28,545 nt of DNA from Didymodactylos carnosus (GCA_905250885.1 CAJNOQ010001788.1:1-28545), one strand, 5' to 3'; counted from the first letter of the stretch, positions 1 through 10,356 are shown. Notes: generated from the sequence alone by a model not told the origin. Made by a program: numbers and translations.

Positions 1-299
1 GGAGAAGGATTTTTTCTTCTGGTTGAAAAAACCGAAAGTTAGAAATGCGTTTTTTCTTTGAAACTATTCTACAGGCAGACTCTTTTTAACACTACTATTT
101 CGAAAATTGATCAAGCACGATATGTTAACATTCCTTTTCTTCTTCTTTTGTATGTTGTTTCATATTTAACACAGAAAGCGTTTGAACTGATTTTTAGCAT
201 CAGTTCCGTTTTACTATACTAGACGACCGGTGTGAGAAACCGTTTGTCAAATAAGCTTTTCGAGAATGAAGTCATATAGAACTATAAAAACGCTTGAAA

Positions 300-770
300 G
301 TGTTTTGAAAAACGGTTAACGGGTATAACCATTTGAACCATATCATAACCGTTTCAACGTTTTCCACGAGAGAAAAAATCCTTGAAAAGTGTTTCGAGAA
401 ACGTTTAGACCGTTTTTAAAATACCCACAGAGTTCTTATAGCAATAACTAAATATATTTATCCGTGAAAAACGAATAAACGTAATTCAATTACTAACCGT
501 TTTTCACGGTTGACAAAAACCGTCAGACATATTTTACAAAACGGTTAAACCGTGTTTAAAAAACGTTTAAAGGGTATAACCATTTGAAACATATCATAAC
601 CGTTTCAACGTTTTCCACGAGAGGAAAAACCCTTATTGGTTTTTTAAAACGCGGTTAACCGTATTTTAAAACTCCAGAATCAGTTTTTCGGTCACAAAAT
701 AGAAACGGACAAACAGTTATGATATGTTTCAAATGGTTATACCCTTTAAACGTTTTTTAAAATACCTTTT
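300..770. repeat. AACGGT-rich dispersed repeat, two direct and one inverted copy
   Basis: A block of about 60 bp containing GGGTATAACCATTTGAA, then ATATCATAACCGTTTCAACG and TTTTCCACGAGAG, occurs at about 311-372 and again at 562-624. Its reverse complement, with very few differences over about 45 bp, lies at 714-760. Copies 2 and 3 could therefore fold into a hairpin with about 90 bases between the arms. The surrounding 1-300 and 380-560 stretches are rich in related AAACGGTT/CCGTTTT words. A looser relative with repeated AAAACGGT and CCGTTTTCCACGA appears at about 22540-22640. This is most likely part of a non-autonomous mobile element; no coding sequence is visible. Confidence 0.7.
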
Positions 771-1514
771 TTTTTTAGAGTGTAGGTCTCCTAGTGGGTC
801 AAATTCTACTGAGCTATTCTGGCTGCGCTCTGTTGTAGCATCCGAAAAATCTAATTTTTCCTTCAGTACTCCTCTCTTGGGTGGTGATGTGTGAGTAGTA
901 GAATATTGTACATTTTATGCTTTTACATATTCTCCAATTTCGAAAAGATTTCCATATGAATCCATGCGCTCTGTATCAGTCAGTCTGCACCAAATGCTAG
1001 ATATTCTTATCATTTTAATGCTTTGTTTATTTCTTTGCTTCTTTTCAATACTTCAGAAAAAATGCAGTGTTCATTTGCTTCGAGAATTGGAGGACTAAGG
1101 ACGAATTAACCTTTCATTGTAAACATAAACATCCGGATAAAAATGATTACTAGTGTGATTTTCTCGGTTGTATTGATAAGTATCAATTGACACGAGCATT
1201 AAGAAAACCTGAGTGTCAAAAACATAAGGTTAGTTTTAAGATGAAATGCTTTTGTTCCTTTTGTTCATATTTTCATCTATACAATAAAATGCTGACTAAT
1301 GAGAAATCAAGGAAATGAGGAAAATTTTATGGGTTGACTAGTAAAAAGGTGTAGATTGTGGAGTAGCGCATTATAAATAACCACTTAACGATTTAAAAAT
1401 AGCATAGAAAAGAGTTTCCACTTTAAACATATTCTGCTTTCGTAGCTTGGTATTGAGAAATAATTTTGCTACTGTCAAAACATTCTCCCCGCAAGCTAAA
1501 AAAATTATTTAACA
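771..1514. other. Non-coding stretch, nothing recognised
   Basis: AT-rich sequence with no long open frame, no RNA gene and no clear repeat. A poly-T tract lies at about 768-777 next to the repeat block on the left. Confidence 0.5.
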
Positions 1515-1516
1515 TA

Positions 1517-2843
1517 CTAACGGGTGGACCATAATAAACGAGTCAAAATGTTTTCCTACTTTCGAGATACTTTCCTTTAATGTGGAGACTTGGCTCAGGG
1601 CTCATTCGATAGACAATTGAAAGCTCTACAAAACTGCCCATTTTCGTTTCTCAAATATTAAAATTTTTTTTTTAATCATTAGATTGAGCTCATCGAGTTA
1701 CCTTGAAAAAACTGAAAAGTGGATTTTTGAAAGTGTTTTTTCATTTAAAAAATTTTGAAATATTGATTTTTTAAAAATGGGCAAAATTCAGCAAAATTTT
1801 CAAGAAAAAACAAAATTTGAGGATTTATTGTCTTTTTAAAACTTTGATACTATTTTTTCCTAATTTTACATACAAAATTGAATATAAAAAGTAATTCAGA
1901 TACTTTTAGAACCTGATTGGCCGACTGAGATCGCTGAAGACCTGGCAAAACGGCTGGAACCCCATCCGAACTTCTTGTAAGCCTATCTAGTTTTTTGATT
2001 TACAGTTAGGCAAGTCTTTTTTTCTTTATTTAAGTCATCACGCTTGTGGGAAAAAAGTTAGTATCGATTTTGGAAAATATTGTTCCGTTGTTGAGAAAAT
2101 TAGTTTTCTATAAAATGATCTTAGGTTTTTTAGAAACAGTTTTTTTGAAATTTTAAGCATACCATTAGATTCGCCGTGAAATTCTGCTCCTTTATATGTA
2201 GCTCGTAGCTTGTTGAAAGAGAGATGCGCCAGGAAATTTTTTGAATTAAAAAATACGGAATTACAGAAATAATCCACTTTTCTGACAAACGTTTTGAATT
2301 TAAGTCTTCGAGTTTATGAAAAATTACAGTTTTCACTTTTTAAAGTGAAAGACAGCAATATGTTTAGTATTGAATTCTGCATTTAACTGTGTGAAAATAA
2401 ACTTTTTGCACACTAACCTGGTTCTGAAAAATCCATTTTCCCGAAAACGTGACGGCAAGACCACCACCTCTCAGTTCCTGGCCTATTTCTGCCAAACCAT
2501 AAAGGAAAAAGTTTGAAAAGAGTGTAGAAATATAGAGAACAAAATTGCCTTTCGATTCATGCAAAATACTTTATGTTTACTAGCAAACTTCATTTGAAAA
2601 AATGAAGTACAAATCGAACAGATATCCGGAAAAACGTCAGATCGCAGTTTTAAGATTGAGCACGTGTTAATCTTTTAAATTTTGTGATTAGAAAAAAATG
2701 TATTTAAAAAACTGAAATGGGCAGTTTTGTAGAGCTTTCAATTCTCTATGGAATGAGGTCTGAGCCAAGTCTCCACATTAAAGGAAAGTACCTCAACAAT
2801 AGGAAAACAGTTTGATCCGTTTATTATGCCCCACCCACTATAT
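1517..2843. mobile_element. 1.33-kb element with about 130-bp terminal inverted repeats
   Basis: The left arm at about 1517-1646 and the right arm at about 2712-2843 are inverted copies of each other. Shared words include GTGGACCATAATAAACG against GTGGGGCATAATAAACG, ACTTTCCTTTAATGTGGAGA, CTTGGCTCAG and GAAAGCTCTACAAAACTGCC. The arms differ by scattered substitutions, so the element is old. The 1.06-kb interior has only short open frames on both strands that I cannot relate to a transposase. It looks like a non-autonomous DNA transposon with long inverted repeats. The exact ends and the target-site duplication are not certain. Confidence 0.8.
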
Positions 2844-3180
2844 TGGAAAGGATAGTCAACGGTTATGCGTCACTGCACTTTAAGTTACTGCTTTCAAAAC
2901 ATTCTTCTTACTTCACAACCACACCAAAGATCACTCATCTCCACTTTAGAAATCACTTTCTCCCAGCAAAAGCTTTCTGATGAGATTTTAATGCTAAAGA
3001 CTTTTCGAATGGTGAGCATGTTAAAAGACCTACACACGGTTATTTTCAGCACAAAATAAGCAAACGAAGAAAAGGAAAAAAAGGTAGGTAAAAGTGAGGT
3101 TTGAGCCTTCGTCTTTCTGCGCCGAAGTTCCAAACAGTACTGCTTGCTGAGTCAGTGTCTCACTAGGTCAACTCTGTAAC
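2844..3180. other. Non-coding stretch with short open frames only
   Basis: Open frames of 64 to 79 codons cross this part on both strands but have no recognisable motif. They are best treated as chance frames in AT-rich DNA. Confidence 0.4.
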
Positions 3181-3198
3181 TCAGAGACACACTGCCAC

Positions 3199-3285
3199 TA
3201 GGTCACTGACCTACTGATGCCACAGCTTTCTCAGTGGGTAAAGCGGATCCATTTATATGGGTCACTTAGTAGGTCACTGACCTAC
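3199..3285. promoter_or_regulatory. Two copies of a 13-bp AGGTCA-n-TGACCT palindrome
   Basis: A perfect inverted repeat of the hexamer AGGTCA with a 1-base spacer (AGGTCACTGACCT) occurs at 3200-3212 and again at 3271-3283. The second copy sits in a longer palindrome, GTAGGTCACTGACCTAC. A further half-site (CTAGGTCA) lies near 3162. AGGTCA inverted repeats with one spacer base are the classical binding form for some nuclear receptors of the EcR/USP and FXR/RXR type. Whether a receptor binds here is inference, and the motif could equally be internal structure of a decayed repeat. Confidence 0.3.
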
Positions 3286-4683
3286 TTTATCTTTTACAGT
3301 GTACGGGACAGAATTACGCTGATTTAAACATAATGGAAAACATAGGTACTTCGAGCTATGGTGTAGGCATATTTAACATAAGAGATTATGCCATGACCTT
3401 TTGATCGTCATGGATATCTTTATATCAGGCATTAGTTATTAATATGACCTTCCAAATGAAGGAGTCCTTCATTTGGAAGGCAATACAATTTTAAAGACAA
3501 TTTTAAGTTAAAATTGTACTTTACTCTCAATAACATGTTAACCAGCAAATAGGAAACAGAAAACAGAAGAATGACGTAGGCATATTCTTCTGTACTGTCT
3601 AGTCCTGCAAGTCTCATTTTTTCGAACCCGATCCTGCTCTGTAGGGCTAAAACCCGTCCCGAATCTGCAAAAGGTTTTATGGTATGACAATTCTTCAAAA
3701 CGAAACCCGCTCCGGCGCTAGCATACTAGATATGTCTTTGCTCTAAAGTAGTGCCCTCTTTCATCTGCACAGTTTTATTACACTGAACAGCCAAGAAGCA
3801 GAAATTCGCTAAATGCAATGATAGTTTTACTGATAGTGGAAATCAACAGCCTTGAGAAAAGACTTCTTTCTATCTCTGTTTTTGTCGTAAACGTTCAGTA
3901 GGCTAAGGAACAGATTTCCTTTTTCGTTTTTGTACTAAATAAAATAGTAGAAGTTACCTGAGTAGAAAAATACGACCCTGAAAGAGGAAATCTGGTCCTT
4001 AATTTGAATCCGAATAAAGCTTTTCGAGATCCCGTTGCTACAGCTTCGCCTACCTAACATTTCATGTGTTATGTACAATAATATTGGATATTTTTCTTTG
4101 GAAATGCCTACATCAGATTTCTAATTAGATAAAAGCATGACTGAAAAAGCAAGGATAATATTTGACATTACCAAATTTATTTTCCGCTTTCATTGCGCTA
4201 ACGCCACACAGCTGATCACTGATGATAAATTAATCTTACTTACACGTATAGACGCACTTTGTATTTAATACACAATAAACATGTGTCGGACTTGGCTATA
4301 GTCAGTCACTCATGCAGAACCTAATTTGCTTAAGTTAGCGATCGTCAACAAAACGTACAACAATTACGCAAGAAATAAGCGCCTACTTTTGTACTTTTTT
4401 GAATCTACTTGTACTGACTAAATATTTGTTTCCATGTCGAGATTTCGTAAGACAAAAAATTCGTGTCAGTGTTTTTGTAAAAATCTTCAGTAAAATTTCC
4501 GTGTCTCACATAACATCACAGGCGTTTCTGCAGATACAAAATTTTGCGAAGCAACGCAAAATATGTCATCGTTTTTTTATGCATAAAACATTATTCTGTA
4601 TAATTACAATCAAACTGTATGCGGTGTTTCTCAGATAATCACCAGAGCGGTTCATCGAATCCGGAAAGGAAGTAAAAGTTTAG
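3286..4683. other. Intergenic stretch, contains one perfect hairpin
   Basis: No recognisable gene. Short open frames (88 codons on minus at 3432-3698, 79 codons on plus at 4399-4638) have no motif I recognise. A perfect 15-bp-arm hairpin lies at 3448-3480. Confidence 0.45.
3448..3480. repeat. Perfect 15-bp inverted repeat, 3-base loop
   Basis: CCTTCCAAATGAAGG, then AGT, then CCTTCATTTGGAAGG. The arms match exactly. It is a possible cruciform or hairpin, or the remnant of a small foldback element. Confidence 0.85.
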
Positions 4684-5643
4684 TAAGGTATCGAGAAAAG
4701 TTCATAGAACTTTTGCAGTCGATATATCTCTGCAACCACTCAAGTATTTTTAACAAGTAAATAGACATTTTCAAGAGCATTTGAAACTGTTCTCATGGTG
4801 CAAAAATGAGGGTGACAGCTCAAGTAATAAGAGAGATATGGATGTGAGAATATTATGAACCTGTTTTAGGATAATATTTTACACTTGTTGCAAAAATCAT
4901 TGTGTTAAGTGTTTAATCAATTTTCGATGAGACCTTCCGTAAACTGAATGCTGTTTCATGAAAAAAGTTCTTAGAGAGCTCGGAGACGTCTCATTTCGTC
5001 CAGAAATCTTTGCTCTATTCGAATAAACTAATGGTAAATAGTTCAATTATATTTGTACACAAGAAAGTCAATAAATACACAGGGGTAAGTTTTTTTTTGA
5101 TCACCCTGTACGAATGACCAGTCATACTCCTAAATTTCGTTTTTGACGGGCTTTCATTTGGTATAAAATTCATTTGATATCTCTTGAAATATGAGCTGGA
5201 ATAATATTATTTCCTACCCTGTAAGATCTGTGAACAGAGAGCATTTTGTACAAATATCGCTTTTGGTTCCTTCAAGGATTTCCTTTTAATAAACCCAACC
5301 ATAAGTCAGAAAAGAAATTTAAACATACATCTGGAAAGAGCATGAAATGCTGATCCTAGTAGAGTATTTTTGATTCTCTCGAATCAGTTATAAATGATCG
5401 AAAATTGATTAAACATTTAACACAAAGATTTTTGCAACAAGTGTAAAAAAATTATCCTAAAACAGGTTCATAATATTCTCACATCCATATCTCTCTTATT
5501 TCTTGAGTTGTCACCCTCATTTGTGCACCATAAGAACAGTTTCAAATGCTCTTGAAAATGTCTATTTACTTGTTAAAAATACTTGAGTGGTTGCAGAGAT
5601 ATATCGATTGCAAAAGTTCTGCGAACTTTTTGTTCACACCTTA
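4684..5643. mobile_element. 0.96-kb foldback element with about 245-bp inverted arms
   Basis: The left arm at about 4684-4930 and the right arm at about 5392-5643 are inverted copies over their whole length, with only scattered differences. Shared words include CGATATATCTCTGCAACCAC, AAGTAAATAGACATTTTC and GAGAGATATGGATGTGAGAA. The outer ends read TAAGGT at left and ACCTTA at right. The interior (4931-5391) has no recognisable coding sequence. Near 5083-5113 a word like CAGGGGTAAG faces GATCACCCTGTA across a poly-T run, which looks like two transposon ends joined. Best read as a non-autonomous DNA transposon. Confidence 0.85.
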
Positions 5644-6915
5644 ACTTATAACATCTGATAAACAGAAGTCTAGTGATACTTGTATAACTAAAAACACAAA
5701 TGAAGAAAAACTTAGTAATCTTAGATGAACTTAGAAAATCCTCTAAGTAAATTTTCAGTGAAAAAGAACCTTTTGTATAAATATGAGATCGCACATATTC
5801 AGCTTTTTCAAATTATACACCAGTTATGGTGAGTCATCGTTTTTTTGCATTGTTAAAGAAAAAAATTTTTCGCGAAAATTGCATTGAAAAAACACATGCA
5901 GTATAACCTAAAGATGAAGATTCTGCGATAAAAGGCAAAAACTATCGTTTGTTTTGTTTATTTTTGCATGTGAGAATACAGTGGCAAGGATCAGCAAGAA
6001 AACGCTTATAAGAACGATGCGTTTTCTGGCGTTGCGTTAGTGTGGCCCAAAAAGTACCAAAAAACGCACATCCCTTCAGAAGTCTTGAGAAAAATCGACA
6101 TAGGGCTTATTTTGAAGGATACAGAATTAAATCCTTTATAAAATACACATGGTTTTACAATCTAATAATGACACGATTGACGTCAGAGATGAATAAACCA
6201 TGGGATCTAAAAGTAAGTATTTTTTAATAAAATTTGTTTACCTGAAAGACTAGAAAAAGCCAGATTTTTGCATTTTTCCGTCAAGTTTCAGCAATACTTA
6301 GATTATTTTAATTTTTTAACAGATAAATCCGTAACTTTATTTTTAATGTGTTTAATGCTGTTAAATTCGCGCACGGCAACAGCGGATTTCCACGAGTGAA
6401 CAAGGACTTTGATTTATATGAATGCAAATCTCAATTCATTGCTCTCTCTCAAAGTTTTATCCGAGAGAAAAATCATATAATTTCTTGTATTAATATATTT
6501 GACTCATAGCTTCACATGAAGCACAAACAACATTCTGTTGGAGAAAAAACAACCCAAAAGCGACGGCGGAACAACCCAAGTAGAATGCATATTTCAAGGT
6601 TGTTGTGTGAGAAATCTAAAGACTTGTTTAACAGTTAGTGGTTGTAGGCTGACATATAATTGCATTGAGCTGTTAACCTCCGACCTAATATTTGAATAAA
6701 ATGATAATCATCTGCTGTAGCCACAAAAAGAGTGACCTGAATAACTCCAGATCGGATAGTTTAGACCGATTGAAAGGAATTGTCTTCTTTTTATAAAGAT
6801 CGCTGAAAATGGAACCAGCTTGGAGTTAGGAAAAAGGTTCTTATGAAGTAGAAGATTATTCTTGAACTGAAAGAAAGGGGTATAACACCGCTTCACCGAT
6901 AACACCAACCAGTTT
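5644..6915. other. Intergenic stretch, nothing recognised
   Basis: AT-rich sequence. A 61-codon open frame at 6042-6227 (plus) and a 66-codon frame at 6708-6908 (minus) carry no motif I recognise. No RNA gene is seen. Confidence 0.4.
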
Positions 6916-6920
6916 CGGTG

Positions 6921-7255
6921 TTAGGTCAATTCGTCGCGGTCATTTCGTTGCATGGACAATTCGCCTCAGGTCATTTGGTCGCAGTTATTTAGTCGCTGAC
7001 AAATTCTTGCAGATCTTTTTGTTACAGACAACTCGTCGCACGACCTCTCTGTTACAACAAGTGAAAAAATTTCTCTCACTAACCAAAGATCAATAACACA
7101 ACGAGCAAAAACCTGTTCACTTCTTGCAACAAACAGATCATGCAACGAAAATACTAGTGACAAATTGCCCACGGCGAATTGTCTGCGACTAAGTGACTGC
7201 GATCAAATAACCTGCGACGAACTATCCATGCAATGAAATGACCGCGATTACTTGA
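6921..7255. mobile_element. 335-bp foldback element made of a GTCGC-type periodic motif
   Basis: The left arm (about 6921-7063) and right arm (about 7118-7255) are inverted copies. Each arm is itself a chain of degenerate units of roughly 16 to 20 bases, such as TCGCGGTCATTTCGTTGC, GGTCATTTGGTCGC and GTTATTTAGTCGC. The reverse complement of the right arm gives the same series (TCGCGGTCATTTCATTGC and so on). Only about 55 bases separate the arms. This is a MITE-like hairpin with internal periodicity and no coding capacity. Confidence 0.8.
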
Positions 7256-7439
7256 GCGGTCACCATCATTTTCATGAAGGATTATTCTAACGCTGGCTCG
7301 AATTGGATCTCACTTTAATGTTCTTAAACATCGATAAGTCATTGATTAACTAGAGTTGAAAGAAATATCTGAGATTCGAGAGGTCGAAGGTACTACTATT
7401 CATTTCAAAAAGGAATGGACACGGTTGCGTTTTGAATAA

Positions 7440-7464
7440 ATCAGGAACGTTTAAGGTTCCTGAT
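7440..7464. repeat. Short 9-bp-stem hairpin
   Basis: ATCAGGAAC, a 7-base loop, then GTTCCTGAT. It lies 17 bases outside the next foldback element. No function is implied. Confidence 0.5.
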
Positions 7465-7480
7465 TCGGCATTGAAATGAA

Positions 7481-7958
7481 GACACCTAGGGGCATCCAGA
7501 CATATAAGAACCACTGAGCTTTCAGAGAACCTTTGGGATTTTCAGAAGATCTTTGAAAAATCACCTCGTGTGAATGAGGAATTTCAATATTTCTGGATGG
7601 GTGCGATCCTATATACTATCCTCTACAATACCACACAAGACCGGGCTTCCTGACTTGTTCCGTTCTGGAGCTACAAGCCTTTTCCGAGAGCCCCGATTTT
7701 GACCAGTTAACCTCTGATCATCCTAAGAGGGGCCAAGATAGGGGTAATCGACCACGTTGAGCCGAGGCTCTCGCGCTGGCCTGTTTCTGAACGACCAAAC
7801 CAGCGAGAGCAGCCTTGCGTGGTTTTGTAGAGGATAGTACAGAGGATCGCACCCATCCAGAAATACAGAAATTCCTCATTCGCGCGAGGATGGTTTTCCA
7901 GAGACATTCTAGAAATTCCTAAAGGATCTCTGTATATGTCTGGATGCCCCTAGGTGTC
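7481..7958. mobile_element. 478-bp foldback MITE with GACACCTAGGGGCATCCAGA ends
   Basis: The left end begins GACACCTAGGGGCATCCAGA and the right end is its exact inverse complement. Long arms follow (about 7481-7640 and 7810-7958) with shared words such as TTCTGGATGGGTGCGATCCT and AGAGGATAGTA, and with many substitutions and small gaps between them. The centre (7650-7800) is more GC-rich than its surroundings. The short open frame at 7707-7907 simply lies in the repeat. No transposase is encoded. Confidence 0.85.
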
Positions 7959-8114
7959 CATCAAGCTTAGTACTCAGGAGAAACAGTATTTTCTATAGTG
8001 CAATCCCCACATAATAAACATATGAATAGCAATATTCTGTTGTTCACTGAACAAACACCGTAGCATAGTGTTATGGCGTCCTTTATAAAAATCCACAACA
8101 ACTAAAATGCATTT

Positions 8115-8482
8115 ATGTGGTATAAAGTATTTTTAAATACAACATCTATTCGTCGCCGTCTGCGTTTCATTGGGTACAAAGGGCATGTGGCTCGAAAAAA
8201 ACCATTATTAAAACAAGTTCACCGAAAAAAGCGCCTCGGATATGCTTATACCTATTCAATTAAACCAAAAAAGTTTTGGGACACTGTGCTCTTTAGCGAT
8301 GAATCAAAAATAAATCTTTTCGGTTCGAATGGTCGAAAAACGGTGTGGATGAAAAGGGAGAGAGATTATCGCCCAGCTGTATTATTCCAGCAGTGTCTCA
8401 CGGAGGCGACAACGTGAAAGTTTGAAGCTGCATGTCAAAAAGGGCGTCGGAAATCTCGTCTTTATAACAAGATTTCCGATGA
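8115..8482 (+). pseudogene. Tc1/mariner-family transposase fragment, frameshifted
   Basis: Residues 11-80 of the first open frame match the core of Tc1-type transposases: SIRRRL, GHVARKKPLL, HRKKRL, then LFSDESKINLFG and a VW motif. The Asp in SDES (about residue 62) is the first catalytic acid of the DDE/D triad. After about position 8390 homology moves to another frame (SHGGDNVKV), then meets a TGA at 8423-8425 where the family has Trp. It shifts again into GVGNLVFI at about 8439-8463. The N-terminal DNA-binding region and the second and third catalytic acids are missing, so this is a dead internal fragment. What is seen is the motifs and breaks; the family assignment is established knowledge. 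Confidence 0.88.
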
Positions 8483-8876
8483 ATTTTGGCATAATACCTG
8501 ATGCTGACAAGCTAAGACTTCTAGAAGAGATAGTTTTATTACGATCATTATCGATTATCGTTATTATGTCAGAGAAGGTTTCATTAACTTCATTTGGTTC
8601 GCTGACTCAAACGTCACTTTCCGATGGATAATCATACTCGACACTAAGGTGGCAACCGAATGTGTTTTTTCCAGAATCAGATATTTTTTCTGATTATAAA
8701 TAAATTTACGAGCTATTGCTTCATTGTGAATACCTAGATTCAACCCGTTAATTTTTATGCATTCTAAAGATTATACTCGTATTCCATTTCTCGTTGGACA
8801 ATGTTAGCTGATTAAACTCCTGTTTCACCTAGAGAATAGAGGTGAAAGCAATCAAAATAGACCGTCCTTAATACAT

Positions 8877-9498
8877 TTACGCCGTACTAAACTTCTTTAT
8901 TATTGTAGTCTTGGATTCAGATATAGCTATAATCAAGGCGCGTGTACTAATAAATATCTTTTTCTGTTTTTCCTCAATTTTCCTCAACTGTTGAACTAAA
9001 CTCGCCAGTTTTTGACTGCCGATAGTATCTAATAAAGTTTCTGTTAAACCTTCTACTATAGTTCCGGACCTGAATTCGAGCCTGAACAATGGAGATCGTT
9101 CCTTTATCGAATGTGTTTGAGCAAGTAATACACTATCTATCTGAAAAGTACTTTTTGAATCGTTTAACAACTTTTTTCTGTATTCCAAACAAGCTTCCAG
9201 ACCAGCGGCGGCTAGCTGGACCTAAATATTTGAGCCATTTTGTACCACTTTGGAGGGTTGACCTCTCAGTGTAGCACATGATAAATGAATTTCTACAGCA
9301 AAAAAACGTCGCACCTTACTTTTGTTTGAAGCATTGGGCCTCAAACATGACTCGGTATAGACGCCCCTGTTCTAAACCTTCAATTAGTTCAAGTAAATGA
9401 CTATAACAGATGTATTGTGACAGAGGTAACGTATAAATGATTATGAATGTGTCACTGGTAGGGGTGACACTATGGGTATTACTAAAATACGCTAACAT
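8877..9498 (-). pseudogene. Unrecognised decayed protein-coding sequence
   Basis: I do not recognise this product. Read on the minus strand, an open frame (9498 down to 9316, with YICYSHLLELIEGLEQGRLY) ends at a TAA at 9316-9318. A seven-A run at 9300-9306 then shifts frame. The reading continues with IHLSCATLRGQPSKVVQ, crosses a TAG at 9222-9224, and runs through LAAAGLEACLEYRKKLLN to a stop at 8877. Across the breaks the peptide stays protein-like, with helical, Lys/Glu/Leu-rich segments towards the C-terminus. Two nonsense codons plus one homopolymer frame break suggest a pseudogene of about 200 codons. A chance alignment of open frames cannot be ruled out. Confidence 0.4.
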
Positions 9499-9660
9499 CC
9501 ACTAACATCACCAAATTAAAATCCGAGATAGCCGATCGATAGACCTGTTCTTTGTGAATAAACAAACATCAAAAAAATTCAATTCAAAGAGGATTCTTTA
9601 GGGTTTTCCCGTTGCGAACACCCACTAACACCCAAAAAGAGTAAAGCCAACACCCAAAAT
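9490..9660. repeat. Short CACCCACTAACACC-type repeated words
   Basis: CATCCACTAACATCACC at about 9496, CACCCACTAACACCC at about 9620 and CAACACCCAAAAT at about 9648 are variants of one short word. They lie between the two pseudogenes. The array is too loose to call a satellite. Confidence 0.35.
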
Positions 9661-9760
9661 AATATGTCAGAATAATCGCCATCCTTTTTTGAGCAGATTA
9701 GATCACTTTTGAATCCATAGGAAATCTGATGAGAGCAGAGGTGGTCGAAAGATGTTCAAA

Positions 9761-9964
9761 TTAGGCTAATCGATCTTCAAATTCTTCAGTACTATCTGAT
9801 TTAATTAATGAATCAGGTACATCAAATACAGCTTCCAATAGCTTTTGTCTATCATCCTGATGTACTCTTGTTTTAGCCAACTGTCGTTCGATATTTTGAC
9901 GTACGTGACGTGTACAAAGTAAATGGGTTATTGGTGGGAATAATGTATTGGTACTACTAATCAA
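9761..9964 (-). pseudogene. MULE-type transposase domain fragment
   Basis: The 67-residue peptide contains LFPPITHLLCTRHVRQNIERQL near its start. This resembles the C-x2-H-x-x-x-N region of MULE (Mutator-like) transposase domains, where a Phe-Pro stretch precedes a Cys-His-Asn signature. The rest (DDRQKLLEAVFD, EEFEDRLA) is the helical segment that usually follows. It ends at a TAA (9761-9763) where glutamine would fit. The catalytic acids upstream are missing because the fragment stops at about 9960, where an unrelated ATPase fragment begins on the other strand. The family call rests on one motif and is moderate. Confidence 0.55.
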
Positions 9965-10356
9965 CTAATCTTCAAGAAACTATTGATACAGCCCTTACAC
10001 GATTAGGACGACTTGAAACATTTATCAAAGTTGAATTACCAACTGAAACTGACAGACTGAAAATTTTTGATATCTACACAAAATCCATGGTACAAAATCA
10101 TTTACTTGATAATGATATTGATATAGAATAAATACTTTTTGGTACGCACGGTTTAACAGGAGCACATATTGAAAAGCTTATTCGGTTGACTGTGAATAAC
10201 GCTCTTCGAAGAGATGTTATTGAACGTGATACATTAGATATCGGTGAGGATTCAGCAGAACAACTCCGAATTCGTAATTTAGATTTTTCAATTGCATTAG
10301 AAAAGGTTCAATCAAAGCCGTTAGACTTTTATAAGGGTGAAACAAATGATATGTAG
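9961..10356 (+). pseudogene. NSF-like AAA+ ATPase, C-terminal part of the D1 domain
   Basis: N-ethylmaleimide-sensitive factor (NSF) is the ATPase that disassembles SNARE complexes in membrane traffic. The peptide reads TNLQETIDTALTRLGRLE, matching the sensor-1 to arginine-finger region of NSF (TN..., ID.AL.R.GRLE). Next come IKVELP and LKIFDIYTKSM, then GLTGAHIEKLIRLTVNNAL, corresponding to the lid helix that in NSF reads FSGAE.EGLVR. The end (IRNLDFSIALEKVQ) corresponds to the junction between D1 and D2. One in-frame TAA (10129-10131) and the absence of Walker A and B and of D2 show a dead fragment. The frame ends at TAG 10354-10356. No intron is seen inside it. It begins abruptly at about 9960, where a transposase fragment starts on the opposite strand. 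Confidence 0.75.

Noticed and set aside
2038..7172. Many open frames of 60 to 88 codons on both strands
   Set aside because: No recognisable motif, composition as expected for AT-rich DNA, and several lie inside inverted repeats.
9728..9760. Hammerhead ribozyme-like core (CTGATGAG ... CGAAA), expected near some Penelope-like elements
   Set aside because: The bases between the two core words do not form a stem II, no matching stems I and III are seen, and it lies far from the Penelope-like element.
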